From NCBI GenBank assembly GCA_964395975.1, contig CAYNBZ010000066.1, forward strand, positions 1 through 10,992: DNA of 10,992 nt. Reading direction: 5' to 3'. Shown here in pieces: positions 8,231 through 10,992 of this stretch. The notes beneath the pieces are model-generated. The model had not been told where the DNA came from. It saw only the letters and a program-made list of their open reading frames with translations, and searched no databases. The translations under genes and the position numbers were made by a program. Origin of the DNA: Avimuribaculum sp964395975. Its GTDB lineage: Bacteria; Bacteroidota; Bacteroidia; Bacteroidales; Muribaculaceae. Numbering within the stretch: position 1 is the stretch's first letter; each line of letters starts with the position of its first letter.

Positions 8231-9685
8231 TTATATTTCTTTGCGAAGCCTGGCCACAGGAATCGAGAGCCGTTCACGATATTTTGCCACTGTGCGCCGA
8301 GCTATTTCGTATCCTTTTTCTTTTAGTATTTCACATAATTTCAGATCGGAAAGGGGCTTTTTTTTGTCTTCGGCAGCAACTACCGACTTAATTATCGATT
8401 GTATCTCACGAGAAGAAACTTCTTCGCCTGATTCATGTTGCAATCCTTCGCTGAAAAAGAATTTCAAGGGATATACGCCCCATTGGGTTGTGACATATTT
8501 ATTCATTGTCACGCGTGAGATTACCGATACATCAAGTCCCGTATCATCGGCAATATCTTTGAGTATCATTGGTTTTAGTTTCATTTCGTCGCCTGACAGG
8601 AAAAAGTCGCGTTGTCGCAAAGTTATGGCTCGCATTGTTTTGAACAATGTTTCTTGCCGTTGCTGTAAAACCTTTATGAAATCGGATGCTTTCTCATACT
8701 TGTGTTTAATGTCAGCTGCTGCTTCTTCTTCGCGACGGTTGGAAGGTTTTTTCCCACTGTACTTATTGTATAGCAGTGAATAACTTTCAGATATTTGTAA
8801 GTCGGGAATATTATTAAGCAATGTCAGATTTATGGTACCTCCTTCGACATCTACGTTAAAGTCGGGTATAATTTGTTGGCTATGGCTCTCGTCGGCAATT
8901 CCTGTGATCGTATTTCCCGGTTTAGGGCTAAGTTGCCGTATCACATCCATTACTTTTTTTAATTTTTCATTGTCGATACCGAGAGTCGATACTATCTTCT
9001 CATAATGTTTTTTTGTGAACGGCTCAAAATATTCGTCAATGATTTTGTATGCGAGTATGTGCGTTTCGTCACCTTTTTTTCGTTCAAGTTGCAGCAATAG
9101 GCAGTCGCGCAGGTTGGTGGCTCCAACACCGGCAGGGTCGAGATCTCGCACGATTTGCAATACATCTTCAACTTCTTGTTCATCGACATTATTACCCGTT
9201 TGAAATACTATGTCATCGGTAATTGCGCTCACCTTACGCTGCAAGTATCCATTGTCATCTATATTTCCAATTATATATTCAGCGATAAGTCGTTGTCGGT
9301 CGGTTAGCTCACGTTCTCTGATTTGTTCCATCAAGTAGTCGACAATCGAGCCTTCGGCAATTATTACGGCATTGGGCGTTTCATCATCGGCACTGCGGTT
9401 GGAGATATTGGTGCGGTAATATGGAATGTCATCTTCATCGCGATAATCGGCATCCTGTATTTGTTCGGGCGTTTCATTGAATATTTCCCCTTCTTCATCT
9501 TTATTAATCTGTTCGGTTTGAGGGTCTTCAGAAACTTCAAGAGCGGGGTTGTCATCCATTTCGCGGCGCACTTTCTCTTCAATTTCTCCGCGGTTCATTT
9601 CTAACAGTGGTACAAGGAGCAATTGCAACGGGGATAATCGCTGCGTTGTTTTTTGCTCTTGTGTCAAGGTCTGTTTTCCTGCCAT
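8231..9685 (-). CDS. rpoN: RNA polymerase sigma-54 factor
   Basis: This alternative sigma factor directs polymerase to -24/-12 promoters and needs AAA+ enhancer-binding activators to open them. The protein has 484 residues. Region I is Gln/Leu-rich (about 3-50; QLLLVPLLEMN, ending in DNPALE). An acidic region II follows (about 52-110). The core-binding region contains DDNGYL (143-148) and DLDPAGVGA (182-190). The C-terminal DNA-binding domain ends in the RpoN box ARRTVAKYRE (462-471), which reads the -24 element. The frame extends upstream to an ATG at 9778, but those 31 codons do not resemble the family and contain the promoter. The ATG at 9685, which gives MAGKQTLTQEQ, fits the family and has AAGGAT about 10 nt upstream. 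It is first in a probable operon with the PAP2-like gene and purE. Confidence 0.95.
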   Translation of the reverse strand: MAGKQTLTQEQKTTQRLSPLQLLLVPLLEMNRGEIEEKVRREMDDNPALEVSEDPQTEQINKDEEGEIFNETPEQIQDADYRDEDDIPYYRTNISNRSADDETPNAVIIAEGSIVDYLMEQIRERELTDRQRLIAEYIIGNIDDNGYLQRKVSAITDDIVFQTGNNVDEQEVEDVLQIVRDLDPAGVGATNLRDCLLLQLERKKGDETHILAYKIIDEYFEPFTKKHYEKIVSTLGIDNEKLKKVMDVIRQLSPKPGNTITGIADESHSQQIIPDFNVDVEGGTINLTLLNNIPDLQISESYSLLYNKYSGKKPSNRREEEAAADIKHKYEKASDFIKVLQQRQETLFKTMRAITLRQRDFFLSGDEMKLKPMILKDIADDTGLDVSVISRVTMNKYVTTQWGVYPLKFFFSEGLQHESGEEVSSREIQSIIKSVVAAEDKKKPLSDLKLCEILKEKGYEIARRTVAKYRERLSIPVARLRKEI

Positions 9686-9709
9686 CAATAATCTATCCTT
9701 TTCAATGAA

Positions 9710-9741
9710 CAAAGTTAATGCATGGTGAGCGTAAATGCAAA
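9710..9741 (-). promoter_or_regulatory. Bacteroidota-type promoter for rpoN
   Basis: On the minus strand TTTG (9741-9738) is followed after exactly 20 bp by TAACTTTG (9717-9710), a full match to the known Bacteroidota primary-sigma pattern. Transcription would start near 9704, leaving a leader of about 20 nt before the ATG at 9685. This placement excludes the longer ORF start at 9778. Confidence 0.75.
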
Positions 9742-9785
9742 TTAGAGTATGTTCAAAATTTGCAAATTGCAAAATCAAGCAGTCA

Positions 9786-10260
9786 TGTATGTTTTTCCGG
9801 ATTCTAAATCATTTTCCCATGAAATATTGTGACTGTATTTCGGAGGTTTTTATTAGCTTATAATCATCTTATTATCAATACTATAATTTTATCAAAATCG
9901 CTCGCGTAACAAATGTGCAACAAAAATCCGAAAAACTATTTCCCCTGTATTTAACACTATTGTAATCAAATGTTAAGAATCAAAACCCAAAGTATGAATG
10001 TTAAATCTTCATTTTCTGTCAGAGAATTTTTGACTGGCATTTTAGCTGTCACATTAACCACTGCAACCGACAGAAATATGCTTGTACACTCCGACATTCA
10101 AGATTGTGGCAAAGTTGGCAAATTTCAGCTGCTATAAAAACCTGTATGCAAGGTTAAAAGTGAATGCTCCCAGTGGAATTTTTTCGCTATATGGCTTGTA
10201 CATTCATGCGCAAGCTCGCCTGTGCGGATTGATTTTCTCTGCATTCAACAATTCATTGAC
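9786..10260. other. Gene-poor A/T-rich region upstream of rpoN
   Basis: About 475 bp with no recognisable gene. It holds one of the two TTTCCGGAT copies (9794-9802). It also has an 8-bp inverted repeat, TTTCTGTC (10013-10020) with GACAGAAA (10069-10076), and a doubtful 47-codon ORF. I find no tRNA and no clear promoter for the excisionase-like ORF that follows. It probably contains the boundary between core chromosome and the decayed mobile element, but the exact junction cannot be placed from one sequence. Confidence 0.5.
9994..10137 (+). CDS. Doubtful small ORF, 47 codons, function unknown
   Basis: ATG at 9994 opens a 47-codon frame ending with TAA at 10135-10137. The peptide has a basic N-terminus, then a mildly hydrophobic stretch (EFLTGILAVTLTTAT, 11-25), then a polar tail, so it weakly resembles a signal or anchor segment. 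The 8-bp inverted repeat at 10013-10076 lies inside it. There is no clear ribosome-binding site or promoter, and I do not recognise a family. It may be a gene remnant or chance. Confidence 0.2.
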   Translation: MNVKSSFSVREFLTGILAVTLTTATDRNMLVHSDIQDCGKVGKFQLL

Positions 10261-10425
10261 ATGACAGACAATGAACTATTGCAAATGTCTTTTGACGATC
10301 TGCCTCGTGCCGTGGCTGAACTTCACACAAAAATCGACACGCTTACCGAAATGGTAGAGAAACTGATGTCGGCAAACACCACGCAACCCTTACCGGAGAT
10401 AATGACAGTGGAGGATGTATCGTGA
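10261..10425 (+). pseudogene. Truncated excisionase / helix-turn-helix protein of a mobile element
   Basis: The frame from ATG 10261 encodes 54 residues. It starts MTDNELLQMSFDDLPRAV and continues with a heptad-like helix (LHTKIDTLTEMVEKLM, about 20-35) and then a linker to MTVEDVS (48-54). This layout is typical of Bacteroidota excisionase-like DNA-binding proteins, in which a short coiled segment precedes a MerR-type helix-turn-helix beginning near such a (T/N)VEDVS motif. Here the protein ends exactly where the helix-turn-helix would begin, at three consecutive in-frame stops (TGA TAA TAG, 10423-10431). No frame downstream supplies the missing domain. I infer a disrupted gene that cannot bind DNA in the normal way. 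A short functional peptide cannot be excluded. Confidence 0.55.
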
Positions 10426-10431
10426 TAATAG

Positions 10432-10718
10432 GGAAAAAGGAAATCGGACAACTCCCAACCGATGATGCAGAGGATCAATGCCGTGACGGCAATTCATCAT
10501 GGTAACCAACGCAAACGGCCATATTTTAGACGGTAATACCTTATTATATACAGATGTGAGATATGGCGGGAAATGAAGCATTGGTAAGGCGTTTTTTAGG
10601 GCTGGCAAGTTAATGTTTTCGTCCACGAAAACTACGCCACCAACGGCGACCCTGCCACGCAGAAAACGGCAAGACCGGATTGCAGCCCTAAAAACAAACT
10701 CCATTTATAAGGGAATAA
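10432..10718. other. Remnant DNA between excisionase and integrase fragments
   Basis: About 290 bp without a recognisable gene. In an intact element the missing helix-turn-helix domain, possible cargo and the 5' part of the integrase would be expected somewhere between the two fragments. Short open frames exist, including a 39-codon frame from ATG 10613 to TGA 10730-10732 that is rich in Thr, Pro and Arg, but none matches a family I know. The region carries the 12-bp inverted repeat described separately. Confidence 0.5.
10593..10694. repeat. 12-bp inverted repeat enclosing 78 bp of structured DNA
   Basis: TTTTTAGGGCTG (10593-10604) is perfectly repeated inverted as CAGCCCTAAAAA (10683-10694). 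The 78 bp between them contain a 7-bp stem with a 4-nt loop (GTTTTCG 10615-10621 with CGAAAAC 10626-10632) and a 4-bp GC stem (CGCC 10635-10638 with GGCG 10645-10648). No direct target repeat flanks the outer ends. It could be a small transposable remnant, a recombinase site, or an RNA structure. Confidence 0.6.
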
Positions 10719-10970
10719 CAACAATCGAATGACAGAGCAAGACACCAAATCATAAAGGAGGCCGCCCGGTTGGCAGGGCTGTACATTCCACTATCCATAC
10801 ACTGCGCGAGGCACTGCTGGGCGAGCATCGCAAGGAGCAAGAACATACCGCTTTCAGTCATCAGCGAGGGTATGGGTTACGATTCGGAGGAAACCACGCG
10901 CATCTATCTCGCCTCACTCGACACAAGCACGGTGGATAAGGCGAACAGCCTTATTCTGAAAAGTTTGTAG
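10719..10970 (+). pseudogene. Tyrosine recombinase (integrase), C-terminal fragment
   Basis: Tyrosine recombinases cut and rejoin DNA at att sites through a covalent 3'-phosphotyrosine. Only the last roughly 84 codons remain in frame, read from KEAARLAGL (from 10755) to TAG at 10968-10970. The fragment keeps the catalytic HxxR (HCAR in SIHCARHCW), the core block SKNIPLSVISEGMG, and the Tyr nucleophile in RIYLASLD. The C-terminal helix TVDKANSLILKSL is typical of Bacteroidota integrases. The N-terminal arm-binding and core-binding domains and the first catalytic Arg are absent. An in-frame TAA at 10716-10718 precedes the fragment, and I find no ATG start. GMGYDSE has Tyr where these proteins usually have the catalytic His. 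GC content looks higher than in the neighbouring core genes. It is almost certainly non-functional. Confidence 0.82.
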
Positions 10971-10992
10971 CGAAAATTTCCGGATAAAATTT

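Noticed and set aside
8212..8277. Upstream start for the PAP2-like gene at 8277.
   Set aside because: It would overlap the last 47 bp of rpoN and add 22 non-hydrophobic residues. The ATG at 8211 directly follows the rpoN stop and suits the first membrane segment.
8241..8783. A 180-codon plus-strand ORF opposite rpoN.
   Set aside because: It mirrors the conserved C-terminal part of sigma-54 and has no independent support.
10593..10694. The inverted repeat as a Bacteroidales invertible promoter switch.
   Set aside because: The interior lacks a TTTG-20-TAnnTTTG match in either orientation, and the nearby recombinase is a dead fragment. It is kept only as an unexplained repeat.
10390..10704. 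A 104-codon minus-strand ORF across the inverted-repeat region.
   Set aside because: It overlaps the excisionase-like end, has no recognised motif or ribosome-binding site, and looks like a by-product of the sequence between the two fragments.
10729..10815. An alternative plus-strand frame with MTEQDTKS and KGGRPVGR, resembling the N-terminus of MobC-type mobilisation proteins.
   Set aside because: The two parts are in different frames, separated by a stop, and the KGGRP stretch overlaps DNA whose other frame aligns without gaps to the integrase (KEAARLAGL to HCARHCW). Overlap with clear integrase homology makes this chance.
1..10992. A CRISPR array, rRNA, tRNA or new defence system.
   Set aside because: I saw no regularly spaced repeats, no rRNA or tRNA sequence, and no nuclease, helicase, toxin-antitoxin or restriction gene on either strand.

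Overview
This window looks like a chromosomal segment of a member of the Bacteroidales (Bacteroidota). Four things point there: the large three-domain form of IspG, the Bacteroidota-type GyrB and sigma-54, the rpoN / PAP2-like / purE / ispG gene order, and two good matches to the Bacteroidota promoter pattern TTTG - 20 bp - TAnnTTTG, upstream of gyrB and rpoN. Family and genus cannot be fixed from the window alone.

Positions 1-9785 are ordinary housekeeping DNA, and every recognised gene there lies on the minus strand. In transcription order (right to left) they are: rpoN (sigma-54), a small membrane protein of the PAP2-like fold with degenerate catalytic motifs, purE (purine biosynthesis), ispG (isoprenoid biosynthesis), a class A penicillin-binding protein (peptidoglycan synthesis), and gyrB (DNA gyrase). 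The first three are closely spaced (19 and 29 bp) and are probably one transcript from the rpoN promoter. ispG follows after a 249-bp spacer. The PBP and gyrB genes follow gaps of 200 and 176 bp, and gyrB has a clear promoter of its own. A 16-bp hairpin at 102-156 closes the gyrB transcript. It may also end a rightward gene whose last codons seem to enter the window at the left edge.

The right 1.2 kb (about 9786-10992) is different. It contains no intact recognisable gene. It carries a truncated excisionase-like ORF that ends in three consecutive in-frame stops, a perfect 12-bp inverted repeat enclosing 78 bp with further small hairpins, and the last roughly 84 codons of a tyrosine recombinase with no 5' part. 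I read this as the scar of an integrated mobile element beside rpoN. I found no convincing new biological system. The degenerate PAP2-like gene and the structured scar are the parts most worth a second look.
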